Notes: generated by a model from the sequence alone, not told the origin. A stretch of 64,000 nucleotides of DNA from CAZJKE01 sp964546585 (GCA_964546585.1 CAZJKE010000007.1:10125-74124); one strand, 5' to 3'. Positions 8,936 through 18,210 are shown, counted from the stretch's first letter. Translations and numbers: made by a program.

Positions 8936-9354
8936 GTACCCCCACGACCAGCCTCGCTCCAGCCCGCATCGTGACAGCACAGGTGCTGGCTGTCGCGGTT
9001 TCGTGCGGCGTATGGGTGGTGGTCGCCTTGCTGGGGGGATGGAATGCGACCGCTGGCCTGATCGAAACTGTGGTAGTCGGGGCCATTTCGCTGGCCATGG
9101 TGGCCGTCATTCGACCCTCGAATCCGCGGCCCGTCGCAACCTTTGCCACGGTGTGGATGGTGGCCTCGCTGACCCGCTTCGCAGCGGCCCTTGGGGCCAC
9201 CTTTTTGCTACACTCCGCGGCTCAACTCGACGCACGACCCCTGCTCTTTTCTTTCCTCCTTGTCGCAGTTCTCCTGCTTCTGGTCGAGACAAGAGCGGTG
9301 GCCAGAACGCTCTCCGCGAACACGCTCCCAAGCAATACAAACGACTCTGCATGA
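8932..9354 (+). CDS. AtpI-like ATP synthase accessory membrane protein
   Basis: This 140-residue protein has four predicted transmembrane helices (roughly residues 12-34, 38-58, 68-92 and 99-119), as in the AtpI/subunit I family that assists c-ring assembly. The GTG start overlaps the atpZ stop (GTGA), and its own stop overlaps the atpB ATG (ATGA). No catalytic motif is visible. Assignment rests on size, topology and position between atpZ and atpB, since AtpI sequences diverge strongly. Confidence 0.72.
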   Translation: MSTPTTSLAPARIVTAQVLAVAVSCGVWVVVALLGGWNATAGLIETVVVGAISLAMVAVIRPSNPRPVATFATVWMVASLTRFAAALGATFLLHSAAQLDARPLLFSFLLVAVLLLLVETRAVARTLSANTLPSNTNDSA

Positions 9355-10280
9355 TCCCCCTGCTTGCCAGTTCCAATCCGATCGAGCACATTCTCGACAA
9401 GCCGGTCATCGGCTCCGAGGGCGCCGTGTTTCAAGGCACAGAGCACCTCACGCTGTTCGGCGGACCACTGCTCACGATGCACATGGCATCGCTCTTTCTC
9501 GCCGGCATAGTGACCTTCATGGTGCTGCGATCAGCAGCTCATCGCATCGCAATTGGACACGAGTCGCAAGGCACCGATCGCTACCTGACCAAGGGTCGAG
9601 TGTCGCAGGTTATCGAGGTCATCACGCTCTATCTTCGGGACAAGGTCATTGAGCCCGTTCTCGAACACGAGACACACAGGTTTCTCCCCTACCTGCTCTC
9701 TGTCTTCTACTTCATTCTGGTCTGCAACCTGCTCGGGCTTGCGCCGTTCGCGGATTTTCAGCGCATCGTCGGGCCAGTCAATGAACAGGGCGAATTGAAC
9801 TGGGCGGTGTTCGGTGGCACGGCGACCAGCAACCTCGCTGTCACCGTTGGCTTGGCCGCCGTGTCCTTCGTCGTCATCCAATGGCACGCCTTCCGATCGC
9901 TGGGTATTTCCGGGTGGGCGCACCACCTGACCGGCGGCGCCCCGCTCTACCTGTTGCCGATCATGCTGCCCATTGAATTCATGGGCATGTTCATCAAGCC
10001 TGCGGCACTCGCCATTCGTCTGTTTGCGAACATGGTGGGTGGCCACACGATGCTGGCCGTACTCACGATGTTCGGCATGATGTCCTGGCAGGCCATGCAG
10101 AACTATCTGCTCACCGGTGCAGTCGAGGTAATCTCGATCGCAGTGGCCGTACCGATCTGTTTCCTCGAACTCTTTGTCGCCTTCCTTCAGGCGTTCATCT
10201 TCATGTTCCTGACGACCGTGTTCATCGGACAGATGTCACACCATGACGACGAACATGCCGTGGAGGCGATTGCTCCCTGA
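9351..10280 (+). CDS. atpB: F-type ATP synthase subunit a
   Basis: This 309-residue F0 stator subunit forms the proton half-channels. The essential arginine lies in the conserved helix PAALAIRLFANMVGGHT (about residues 216-232). Other family blocks are FLPYLLSVFYFILVCNLLGLAPF near residue 115-137 (split here: LPYLLSVFYFILV, CNLLGLAPF) and the C-terminal FLQAFIFMFLTTVFIG. The ATG at 9351 overlaps the preceding stop by 4 nt. Length is near the upper end for subunit a because of a 60-residue N-terminal extension with a hydrophobic segment. Confidence 0.96.
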   Translation: MIPLLASSNPIEHILDKPVIGSEGAVFQGTEHLTLFGGPLLTMHMASLFLAGIVTFMVLRSAAHRIAIGHESQGTDRYLTKGRVSQVIEVITLYLRDKVIEPVLEHETHRFLPYLLSVFYFILVCNLLGLAPFADFQRIVGPVNEQGELNWAVFGGTATSNLAVTVGLAAVSFVVIQWHAFRSLGISGWAHHLTGGAPLYLLPIMLPIEFMGMFIKPAALAIRLFANMVGGHTMLAVLTMFGMMSWQAMQNYLLTGAVEVISIAVAVPICFLELFVAFLQAFIFMFLTTVFIGQMSHHDDEHAVEAIAP

Positions 10281-10394
10281 CAACGAACAACATGACCCGG
10301 CGTGGGACGGGTCCTCAACGCGTTCATCAACCACGGCGTTCCCACGACGCCAACTCCCCTCCAGCAGATGCTGGACAATGCACTGGAACTACCA

Positions 10395-10721
10395 ATGAAG
10401 AAGCTTGTTGCCTGTACTGCTCTTGCCTACGCCGCACTCGCCGTCCTTGGCGTTGATGTCGCTTCCGCAGCCCAACACGCCGGCGAGGCGACTGCTGCGG
10501 CCGGCAGCCTGAAGGGCCTTGGTGGCGGTCTTGCCGCCGGACTCGGCGCCTGTGGTGCCGGTATCGGAATCGGTCGCATCGGCGGCGGTGCCGTGGAAGC
10601 CATCGCGAGGCAGCCGGAAATGGCAGGAGCCATCGGAACCAACATGATCATCACGGCTGCGCTCGTCGAGGGCGTCGCGCTGTTCGCAGTGGTCATCGGT
10701 CTGCTTGGCATCCTTGGCTGA
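10395..10721 (+). CDS. atpE: F-type ATP synthase subunit c with N-terminal leader
   Basis: This 108-residue c-ring subunit has two transmembrane helices joined by the conserved polar loop AIARQPE. The ion-binding Glu is in ITAALVEGVALFAVV. The residue aligned with the Na+-ligand Gln of sodium-type c subunits is Ile (GIGRIGGGAVEAIARQ), and no Ser/Thr follows the Glu as in EST motifs, so proton coupling is expected. From ATG 10395 there is a typical signal-like leader (MKKLVACTALAYAALAVLG...ASA) before the helical hairpin, unlike the approximately 80-residue E. coli form. A start at 10368 is possible; neither has a strong Shine-Dalgarno. Confidence 0.93.
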   Translation: MKKLVACTALAYAALAVLGVDVASAAQHAGEATAAAGSLKGLGGGLAAGLGACGAGIGIGRIGGGAVEAIARQPEMAGAIGTNMIITAALVEGVALFAVVIGLLGILG

Positions 10722-10809
10722 GTCTCGTTACCCGCCCTGCCGGTGATGGTGCTTGTGTGCCTTCACCGGGCAGCGCTCTTACCTGCACGTAGATGCGAGG
10801 ATCCCGCTG

Positions 10810-11328
10810 ATGATGTTCATCGCTGCTAGTTCGCCCGTCTCAGTCCAGTTGTTGACGCTGATCACGACGCTGGTCGTGTTCGGGCTCTTTCTCCTGGCTG
10901 CGGGCAAGTTCGTCTGGCCAAAAATCCTGAAGGGATTGGATGCCAGAGAGGAAAAACTCCGGAGCGACCTTGATGCGGCGCAAGAGGCCCGGCAACAGGC
11001 CAAGGACGCGCTGGCGGAGTACGAGTCTGAACTTGCCAAGGCTCGGCGTGAGGCAGGCGACATGATCGCTGCGGCTCGCGACGAAGCCAAGAAGGCCGCA
11101 GAGGAACTTCGATCTCGCAATCAGATCGAACTGGGCGAGATGAAAAAGGCGGCCGCCGCGGAGATTGAATCGGCCAAGAAGGCCGCGATCGCGGAGTTTC
11201 ATGGCGAGGCCAGTTCGCTTGCCGTTGCGGTGGCGTCCCGGATCCTGGGCCGCGAGATCACCTCGGACGACCAACAGAGGCTCGTCGAGGATTCGCTGAA
11301 GGAACTTGTAGATAGCGCCGCAAAGTAA
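10810..11328 (+). CDS. atpF: F-type ATP synthase subunit b
   Basis: This 172-residue peripheral stalk subunit has one N-terminal membrane helix (about residues 10-32) followed by the family segment KFVWPKILKGLDAREEKL. A long Ala/Glu/Lys-rich coiled coil runs to the C-terminus, which would dimerise and bind delta. Tandem ATGs at 10810 and 10813 lie about 9 nt after GAGGA; earlier in-frame starts are not family-like. Only one b gene is present, without the b' seen in some lineages. It lies between atpE and atpH (7-nt gap to atpH). Confidence 0.94.
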   Translation: MMFIAASSPVSVQLLTLITTLVVFGLFLLAAGKFVWPKILKGLDAREEKLRSDLDAAQEARQQAKDALAEYESELAKARREAGDMIAAARDEAKKAAEELRSRNQIELGEMKKAAAAEIESAKKAAIAEFHGEASSLAVAVASRILGREITSDDQQRLVEDSLKELVDSAAK

Positions 11329-11335
11329 AGACACC

Positions 11336-11941
11336 ATGACAGCAACCGCCGACGCCCTCTCACATGTCTACGCCCTCAGCCTCTTTCAACTTGCGGAAGA
11401 GGCCGGTGGCACTGACAAGATCATGGAGATCGCCGACGAACTCGAGCAGATCTGCGAACTGATTCGCAGCAACAATGAACTGGCAGCATTCTTTGCATCG
11501 CCGGTTATCGATGTTGAGCGGCGAAGCGAGAGTCTCGTGGCTATTTTCTCCGATCGACTGACAGATCTTGTGCTCCGATTCCTGATTGTCCTCAATCAGA
11601 AGGGGCGGCTGGGCAATCTGGAGAACATCTCCACCGCGTATGACGCGCTGGTGCAGGAGTCGTTTGGCCGGGTGGAAGTGGATGTGTTCACCGCACAGCC
11701 CATGGCGGCGGCAGATATGGAAGGCATCAAGGCCCAGATGGCATCTACCCTCGGCAAGGAACCCGTCCTGCATCCCTATGTGGACAAGGCCATGCTCGGC
11801 GGCATCAAACTGCGGATCGGCGATCAGTTGATCGACGGTTCCGTATCAACACGACTTCGCCGCATCGGCGAAGACCTTACGAAGCGCGGCGGCAGTTCCG
11901 TCCGCGAGACATTCGAGAGATTCCTGGACGATGCGTCCTGA
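11336..11941 (+). CDS. atpH: F-type ATP synthase subunit delta
   Basis: This 201-residue OSCP/delta subunit joins the b stalk to the F1 head. The N-terminal helical domain starts TADALSHVYALSLFQLAEEAG. The C-terminal domain has the family signature KAMLGGIKLRIGDQLIDGSV, then STRLRRIGEDL. Length is slightly above the usual 180. It follows atpF by 7 nt and precedes atpA by 34 nt. Confidence 0.94.
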   Translation: MTATADALSHVYALSLFQLAEEAGGTDKIMEIADELEQICELIRSNNELAAFFASPVIDVERRSESLVAIFSDRLTDLVLRFLIVLNQKGRLGNLENISTAYDALVQESFGRVEVDVFTAQPMAAADMEGIKAQMASTLGKEPVLHPYVDKAMLGGIKLRIGDQLIDGSVSTRLRRIGEDLTKRGGSSVRETFERFLDDAS

Positions 11942-11975
11942 TCGGGCGTCAACCACCAAGAGATGAGAATCAACC

Positions 11976-13523
11976 GTGAAGATCAAGACTGACGAAATCA
12001 CATCTGTCATCAAGCAGGAAATTGAACAGTTCTCAAGCGACCTTGAGATCTCCGAGGTGGGGCGGGTCGTGGAAGTCGGCGACGGCATCGCCCGTATCTA
12101 CGGGCTCTCCAACTGCATGGCTGGTGAACTCCTCGAATTCGAAACCTCCGAGGGTCCCGTCATGGGCCAAGCCATGAACCTGGAACTCGATACCGTCGGT
12201 GCCATCATCTACGGCAACTACCTGCAGGTCGAGGAAGGCAATACCGTCCGCACGACCAGCAACCTTCTTGAGGTACCGGTGGGCAACGAACTGCTCGGCC
12301 GCGTCGTCGATCCGCTTGGGAATCCGCTCGATGGTGGATCACCCATCGCGACATCGGCAACCAGAAAGTTGGACATTGTGGCACCCGGCATCGCCGCGCG
12401 GCAGCCGGTGAAGGAACCGCTCCAGACTGGCGTCAAGGCCGTCGACTCGATGATTCCGATTGGCCGCGGCCAGCGAGAACTCATCATTGGCGACCGTAAG
12501 ACGGGCAAGACCGCCGTCGCTCTGGACGCAATCATCAATCAGAAACAGTATTGGGGAACGGACGATGCGGTGGTCTGCATCTATGTCGCCATCGGCCAGA
12601 AGGATTCCACGGTTGCTGGCGTGGTCGAGACGCTGAAAAAACACGGCGCCATGGACTACACCATCGTCGTGGTGGCTGGGTCGGCGACGCCGGCCCCGCT
12701 GCAGTACATCGCCCCCTACGCCGGGTGCGCCATGGGCGAGTTCTTCATGTGGCAGGGCCTGGAGGGGAAGACACCCAAGCATGTGCTCTGCGTCTATGAC
12801 GACTTGTCCAAACAGGCCACTGCATATCGGCAACTCTCCCTCCTGCTTCGGCGGCCGCCCGGACGCGAGGCCTACCCCGGCGATGTTTTCTATCTGCACA
12901 GCCGGCTTCTTGAGCGGGCTACGAAGTTGTCGGATGACAATGGTGGTGGCAGCCTGACTGCTCTCCCGATTATCGAAACGCAGGAAGGCGATGTGTCGGC
13001 GTACATCCCGACGAATGTCATCTCGATCACGGACGGCCAGATCTATCTGCAACCCGAACTCTTCGCCGCTGGTGTACGGCCCGCCATCAATGTGGGCATT
13101 TCCGTGAGCCGTGTCGGTGGCAACGCCCAGATCAGCGCCATGAAGGAAGTCGCAGGATCGCTGCGGCTCGACCTTGCGGCGTATCGGGAACTCGAGGCTT
13201 TCGCCCAACTGGGAACCGAGCTCGACGCAGCCAGCCAGATGCAACTCGACCGTGGTGCCAGGATGGTGGAACTCCTCAAGCAGGGCCAGTACCAACCCTA
13301 CGATGCCATCGATCAGGCGATTTCCATCTACGCCGCCTCCAAGGGCTTCATGGATGACCTTCCGCTGGACAAGGTCCACGCATTTGAGTCCGCCCTGCTG
13401 GAGTACATGCGAACGACCGCCCGCGAAACAAGGGACAAGGCTGTGGAGTCCGCCTCCTTCAAGGGGCTTGAGGATGACATGGCGAAGGCAATTGGAGATT
13501 GCAAGGCCGGATTCAACGCCTGA
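11976..13523 (+). CDS. atpA: F-type ATP synthase subunit alpha
   Basis: This 515-residue non-catalytic nucleotide-binding F1 subunit starts MKIKTDEITSVIKQEIEQF. The P-loop is GDRKTGKTAVALD (about residues 169-181). The alpha signature PAINVGISVSRVGG lies near residue 370. The structure is complete, with N-terminal beta-barrel, RecA-like domain and C-terminal helical domain. Unusually, the next gene is a nucleotidase rather than atpG: gamma, beta and epsilon are not in the window, so the F1 genes must be completed from another locus. Confidence 0.96.
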   Translation: MKIKTDEITSVIKQEIEQFSSDLEISEVGRVVEVGDGIARIYGLSNCMAGELLEFETSEGPVMGQAMNLELDTVGAIIYGNYLQVEEGNTVRTTSNLLEVPVGNELLGRVVDPLGNPLDGGSPIATSATRKLDIVAPGIAARQPVKEPLQTGVKAVDSMIPIGRGQRELIIGDRKTGKTAVALDAIINQKQYWGTDDAVVCIYVAIGQKDSTVAGVVETLKKHGAMDYTIVVVAGSATPAPLQYIAPYAGCAMGEFFMWQGLEGKTPKHVLCVYDDLSKQATAYRQLSLLLRRPPGREAYPGDVFYLHSRLLERATKLSDDNGGGSLTALPIIETQEGDVSAYIPTNVISITDGQIYLQPELFAAGVRPAINVGISVSRVGGNAQISAMKEVAGSLRLDLAAYRELEAFAQLGTELDAASQMQLDRGARMVELLKQGQYQPYDAIDQAISIYAASKGFMDDLPLDKVHAFESALLEYMRTTARETRDKAVESASFKGLEDDMAKAIGDCKAGFNA

Positions 13524-13536
13524 TTAGGAGGCGGTA

Positions 13537-14589
13537 TTGTGGGAATCTCGTCCATTCTTGGCCGATCAAGGTTCCCATATGCAACACCCGCTGATTCCTG
13601 CCGCCATCGAAGCCGTCTGCACCGCCGCTGCCGTCTCCCGGGCTGTGCAGGCTAACCTCGATCAGGTCCGCGCAGCGACCAAGGATGACCGAAGCCCGGT
13701 AACGGTCGCCGACTACGCCGTGCAGGCCATCATCGCATTGCATCTCGCCGATGCCGTCGGGCCTGAGGACATGTACATCGTGGGCGAAGAGGATGCCTCC
13801 GCGCTGCGAAGTGACGAGCAGGCGATCATTCGCGCGGCGGTTCTGGAAGCCGTGCGTGCATGGAGACCGACTGTCACTGAAGACGACGTGTTGGATGCCA
13901 TTGATCGCTGCGATCATGACGGCACGGCCGACGGGTACTGGGCACTGGACCCCATCGACGGCACAAAGGGGTTTCTGCGGGGCCAACACTACGCGATCGC
14001 GCTTGGGCGAATCGAGAACGGTGCAGTTGTCGCCGGCGCGATGGGATGCCCCAACCTTTCAATCGATCAGTCCTTCCCCTTGAATCAGCGGGATCCAAAC
14101 GGCGTGGTCTACGCTGCATCTCGCGGCGCAGGCGCCTGGGAGTTTGCAGGATGCGACCCAAATGCCTCGCCCATGGGCATGGTGGCCCGCGAATACACGG
14201 GCGATCGCCCACTTCGATTCTGCGAGTCGGCTGAGAAAGCGCATTCGAATCAGAGTGACTCGGAACGAATCGCGGAGCGCATCGGTGATGTCGGCGAACC
14301 GGCCCGTCTCGACAGTCAATGCAAGTACGCACTTGTGGCCCGCGGCCAGGCAGATGCGTATCTGCGATTGCCCACTCGCAAGGGCTATGTCGAGAAGATC
14401 TGGGACCACGCAGCCGGGCTCGCCATCGCTACGGAAGCTGGCGCCATCGTGTCCGATATAACAGGGTCGCCGCTGGATTTCCGGCATGGACCGCGCCTGG
14501 AAAAGAACCGCGGCGTCATCTGCGCCGTACCCGGACTGCACGAGAGGATCATTGCCATGATCGGGGACCTGGCAATCGCAGAGGGATGA
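13537..14589 (+). CDS. 3'(2'),5'-bisphosphate nucleotidase, HAL2-like
   Basis: This 350-residue Mg2+-dependent, Li+-sensitive phosphatase of the inositol monophosphatase fold should hydrolyse PAP/PAPS, recycling the by-product of sulfate assimilation and sulfotransfer. Metal-binding motifs are visible: VGEED, WALDPIDGTKGFLRG (about residues 142-156) and KIWDHAAGLAIATEAG (about 290-305). The length and KGF motif match the HAL2/SAL1 branch better than CysQ or SuhB. The TTG at 13537 follows a perfect AGGAGG at 5 nt; an ATG at 13579 is a weaker alternative. It directly follows atpA by 13 nt, so it may be co-transcribed. Confidence 0.88.
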   Translation: MWESRPFLADQGSHMQHPLIPAAIEAVCTAAAVSRAVQANLDQVRAATKDDRSPVTVADYAVQAIIALHLADAVGPEDMYIVGEEDASALRSDEQAIIRAAVLEAVRAWRPTVTEDDVLDAIDRCDHDGTADGYWALDPIDGTKGFLRGQHYAIALGRIENGAVVAGAMGCPNLSIDQSFPLNQRDPNGVVYAASRGAGAWEFAGCDPNASPMGMVAREYTGDRPLRFCESAEKAHSNQSDSERIAERIGDVGEPARLDSQCKYALVARGQADAYLRLPTRKGYVEKIWDHAAGLAIATEAGAIVSDITGSPLDFRHGPRLEKNRGVICAVPGLHERIIAMIGDLAIAEG

Positions 14590-14593
14590 GTTG

Positions 14594-16256
14594 ATGAGCA
14601 TCGACGCCTGGATCACACTGGGAACACTTGTTCTGGTCGCGTCGTTTCTGGTGCGAAGCCGGATCGGCCCCGACCTCATCATGGCCGGGGGACTGGTGTT
14701 GTTGATGGCGGGCCGGGTTGTCGACTGGGATGTGGCAATGGCGGGGTTCGCCAATCAAGCGTTGCTGATGATCGCCGGCCTGTACGTTGTTGCCGCGGGT
14801 CTCAAAGAGACCGGCGGAATCGAACTGATTGGACGCAGGCTGCTGGGACGACCGACATCGCTGGGAATAGCCCAGATTCGGATGATGGTGCCAGTGGCAG
14901 GCATGTCGGCGTTCATGAATACGACGCCCATCGTCGCCATGTATCTGCCCATGGTCAGTGACTGGGCGAAACGGCTGCGGATCTCCCCCTCCAAACTGTT
15001 CATGCCGTTGAGTTTCTCGGCCATCCTTGGCGGCCAAGGCACCATGATCGGCACGGGATCCAACCTGATCCTGATGACACTGTTTGTCGCGTTCATGCAG
15101 GACCCACCAGAGTGGGTCACGGCGTTGGGCGTTGCGCCGCCTTCGGCCGCACTTGCCTTCTTGGGCCCCGCGTGGCTTGGCATACCCGTCGCTGTGTTCG
15201 GCATGGCGTTCATTGTCATCGCAACCAAGTGGCTCCTGCCCGATCGCACGCCCGCTGGTCATCAGGAAGTAGCATCCCGCCAGTATCAGGTCGAGATGTT
15301 TGTCCAGAAGGGTGCATCCGTTGCGGGAAAAACCATCGAGGACGCGGGGCTGCGAAGCCTTCCCGGCCTCTACCTGCACGGAATCGAGCGAGAAGGCCGG
15401 GCCCTTGTCGCTGTCGGACCCAAGGAACAGTTGTGTGTGGATGATCGTTTGATCTTCGTCGGCGCCGTTGAGTCGGTCGTCGATCTGCGCAAGATTCCCG
15501 GACTCGTTCCGCAGTCGGAACAGGTGTCCAAGATTCAGGGTCCCACGCTGTTTCGAACATTGGTTGAAGCGGTCGTGTCCAGCCAATCGCCGCTGGTCGG
15601 GCNNNNNNNNNNNNNNNNNNNNNNNNNNNNNNNNNNNNNNNNNNNNNNNNNNNNNNNNNNNNNNNNNNNNNNNNNNNNNNNNNNNNNNNNNNNNNNNNNN
15701 NNCAACGAACCTCATCGGCAGGGTCACGATTGTCTGGCTCTGCGGACTGCTCATGGTCGCGACGCGATGCATCTCCGGTCCCGCTGCGCGCAGGGCGATC
15801 AATCTTCAGGTGCTCATCGTCATCGGCTCGGCCATGGGAATCGGAGCGGCGGTAGAGCAGAGCGGTCTTGCTGCAATGATCAGTGGCGGGCTCATTGATG
15901 CTGCGGGAAGCCTTGACCTCGGTCCGCGTGGCACGCTGATCATGGTCTTCGTTGCGACCAGCATTGCTGCGCAGTTGATGACCAATTTCGCCGCTGCAGT
16001 CATCATGTTTCCCATCGCCATGGGCGCCGCCGCCGGCATGGATGCCAGTCCCTATCCCTTCCTCTTCACGATGATGGTGGCTGCCGGCTGCAACTTCCTC
16101 ACGCCGATTACCTACCAGACGAACCTCATGGTCTATGGACCTGGTGGATACAAGTTCCTTGACTACACGCGGCTCGGCCTGCCGCTGACTGCGCTCGCGG
16201 CGATCATCGCCGTCGTGCTTGCGCCCATCGTCTTTCCGTTCGTTCCCGCGGCATGA
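14594..16256 (+). CDS. SLC13/DASS-type transporter with TrkA_C domain, interrupted by assembly gap
   Basis: This sodium-coupled anion permease is split by 100 N at 15603-15702. The left part has hydrophobic helices, the family motif NTTPIVAMYLPM and the hairpin GTMIGTGSNLILM. A soluble TrkA_C/RCK_C-like segment follows (YQVEMFVQKGASVAGKTIE ... DDRLIFVGAVESVVDLRK). The right part resumes with membrane helices and the second SNT-like motif LTPITYQTNLMVYGPGGY. The two parts lie in different frames only because the gap length is arbitrary. Substrate (sulfate, dicarboxylate or phosphate) cannot be told. An ATG at 14594 with upstream GAGGG is preferred over TTG 14591. The next gene overlaps its stop (ATGA). 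Confidence 0.88.
15603..15702. other. Assembly gap (100 N) inside the SLC13 gene
   Basis: Exactly 100 N, the conventional placeholder for an unknown gap size. It interrupts the central part of the SLC13 transporter, so the missing length and reading frame cannot be inferred. Confidence 0.98.
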
Positions 16257-17176
16257 CCACCTCGCGCGCATCGCGAATCATTGCGGGGATCATGATCACC
16301 GTCGTGCTGCTCTGGATTGCCGGCTGGTTTCTCTCAGACCGGTTTGCGTGGAGCCAGTGGCTTTCTTGGATACCTACGCTTAGTGTCTCGGCGGTATTGA
16401 TTGCAGGCAGTGGATTCGCATTGGCAGCGAGGCAACGCTGCTGGGCAGTACTTGCGGCAGTCCTCGGTGTAACGGCTCTGGGTTGGTGGGCATTCGCGGA
16501 AAACCGCCTGTTTCAGGATCGTGATGGAGCAGGTGACGTCCGCCTGGTTGCATGGACCATGAGTCATTCGAAGGCCCGGTCGCGAGAACACGCCGAGGAG
16601 GTCATTCGTCTGGACGGCGACATCACCGTCATGACACATGGCTACATCGTCCGGGGCGAGCCAGCGCTCAAGGAATGGCTCGGCCCCCGTGGAAAACGTC
16701 TGATCAATGGGCCATTCACAGTGTTGACACGATTCCGCGCCGTCGAGGTGCAGACATTGATCGCCTCGGATGGCGTCCACCTATCCGTGTTCGTCCTCGG
16801 CACGAAGAAGGAACTGGGTCGGCATCTGGTGTTGTGGGCCATCGATTTGCCATCAGAGTTCAATGAGTCGAGGATCGCTACTGCGCGCCGAGTGCGGCGG
16901 ATTCTATCCCGTATCGATGCGCCGCTGCCGGACATCGTCGTCGGAGACTTCAACATGGAGAGAAACAGTGCGGCGATCAAGGTGATGTTCCCCGCGCTTA
17001 CCGATGCATGGGATGAGGCGGGCAGCGGCCTCTCCTCTTCGTACCACCGTGTGCTTCCGCTTTACCACATCGACCACATGTTGCTGGGACCCTCCGTTGC
17101 GGCGGTGTCCTACAGACTGATCAACCCCGGCATCGGCCGCCACCGCGTGCAGGTCGCGGAACTTGTCAGCAACTGA
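16253..17176 (+). CDS. Membrane-anchored endonuclease/exonuclease/phosphatase-like protein
   Basis: This 307-residue protein has three hydrophobic helices in the first 80 residues, then an EEP-fold-like domain. Visible EEP motifs are VVGDFNMERNS (about residues 225-235) and the C-terminal SSSYHRVLPLYHIDHMLL, matching the GDFN and ...HIDH catalytic blocks. The early motif that normally supplies the metal-binding Glu (…LQE) reads DITVMTHGYIV here, so that Glu appears to be missing. It overlaps the SLC13 stop by 4 nt and overlaps the convergent epimerase by 11 nt. It could be an inactive or altered phosphodiesterase. Confidence 0.6.
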   Translation: MTTSRASRIIAGIMITVVLLWIAGWFLSDRFAWSQWLSWIPTLSVSAVLIAGSGFALAARQRCWAVLAAVLGVTALGWWAFAENRLFQDRDGAGDVRLVAWTMSHSKARSREHAEEVIRLDGDITVMTHGYIVRGEPALKEWLGPRGKRLINGPFTVLTRFRAVEVQTLIASDGVHLSVFVLGTKKELGRHLVLWAIDLPSEFNESRIATARRVRRILSRIDAPLPDIVVGDFNMERNSAAIKVMFPALTDAWDEAGSGLSSSYHRVLPLYHIDHMLLGPSVAAVSYRLINPGIGRHRVQVAELVSN

Positions 17177-18137
17177 CCGCCTGTCCCTGCATCCAGTCCC
17201 ACTGGCGGCGGAGGCCATCGGCAAAGGTTGTCGAGGGTGCATATCCGAGTTCCCGCATCGACCGCTGAAGATCTGCTGCGGTATGGTCGACATCCCCAGT
17301 TTGCATGGGGAGTTCCTCGACGACGGGAGATCGTCCGACAACCTCGCCGATCATCGCTATGAGTTCGCGAAGTTCGATCGGTTCCCCGTGCCCGAGATTC
17401 CACTCGCGGCATCGCGGCTCGCTGCCAATCGCATCGCTTGCCAGCCGAATGCCCTGCACGATGTCGCCGACATAGGTGTAATCACGCGTGGAGGACCCGT
17501 CGCCGAACATCGAGATCGTCTCTCCGCTCGCGACTTTTCGCATGAACTGATGAATGGCGAGATCGGGCCGTTGTCGTTCACCGAAGACTGTGAACGGACG
17601 CACAGTTGCGATCGGCATTCCGTCCTGCTCCGACCTGATGCGGCAGATGAACTCACCCGAGCGTTTGGTTGCGCCGTAGGGACTGATGGGCAAGGTGTGT
17701 TCCGCGTCTTCGACAAAGGGGCGGCTGCATGTATTGCCGTACACGCTCGAACTCGAAGCGAATACGAACCGGCGACAGCCAACCGATGCTGCCGCGTCAA
17801 GCACACTTACCAGACCGTCGATGTTGACACTGGCGTACTCCTCCGGTGACGCGATGCTTGGACGAACGCCGGCAAGCGCCGCCAAATGCACGATTCGCGT
17901 CGGCTGAAAGTCGGCAGCACATCGGTGGACACCTTCCTTGTCACGAATATCGATTTCGCCGAATTGAAGGCCCCCGCTGCTCGCCGCGGTTGCCCATCGG
18001 CGGCGATCCTCGTCGGCGTAAAGGGTCTGATCGAAGATATCGATGCCCGCGACAGGCACGCCATCCCGCAGTAATGCATCGCACAGATGCGAGCCGATGA
18101 AGCCGGCCGCGCCGGTGACAAGCCAGCGATCACTCAT
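17166..18137 (-). CDS. NAD-dependent sugar-nucleotide epimerase/dehydratase
   Basis: This 323-residue extended short-chain dehydrogenase begins WLVTGAAGFIGSHLCDALL (GxxGxxG NAD-binding motif). The catalytic Ser and YxxxK lie in ASSSSVYG and SPYGATKRSGEF (about residues 120-150). The C-terminal half carries RPFTVFGERQRPDLAIHQF, typical of UDP-glucose/UDP-glucuronate 4-epimerases. It probably makes a precursor for surface polysaccharide. The ATG at 18137 places the Rossmann motif at the N-terminus. Exact substrate is uncertain. It lies downstream of the lone pseudopilin, from which a hairpin separates it. Confidence 0.9.
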   Translation of the reverse strand: MSDRWLVTGAAGFIGSHLCDALLRDGVPVAGIDIFDQTLYADEDRRRWATAASSGGLQFGEIDIRDKEGVHRCAADFQPTRIVHLAALAGVRPSIASPEEYASVNIDGLVSVLDAAASVGCRRFVFASSSSVYGNTCSRPFVEDAEHTLPISPYGATKRSGEFICRIRSEQDGMPIATVRPFTVFGERQRPDLAIHQFMRKVASGETISMFGDGSSTRDYTYVGDIVQGIRLASDAIGSEPRCREWNLGHGEPIELRELIAMIGEVVGRSPVVEELPMQTGDVDHTAADLQRSMRELGYAPSTTFADGLRRQWDWMQGQAVSC

Positions 18138-18176
18138 GCTGAGAGGATACCGGGGACATCCGCTCAATCAAGAGTC

Positions 18177-18210
18177 CAACAGGCCGCCATAGAACTTTAG
18201 CGGCCTGTTG
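18177..18210 (-). terminator. Hairpin at the end of the lone pseudopilin gene
   Basis: A perfect 11-bp inverted repeat CAACAGGCCGC / GCGGCCTGTTG with a 12-nt loop contains the pseudopilin stop codon in its loop. On the minus strand it is followed by a weak T-containing stretch. It would insulate the epimerase from pseudopilin transcription or stabilise the 3' end. Confidence 0.55.

Noticed and set aside
12339..13379. Minus-strand frame within atpA
   Set aside because: Shadow of atpA with no recognisable product.
15603..15702. Frameshift or two separate genes in the SLC13 transporter
   Set aside because: The frame change coincides with 100 placeholder N, so it reflects unknown gap size.
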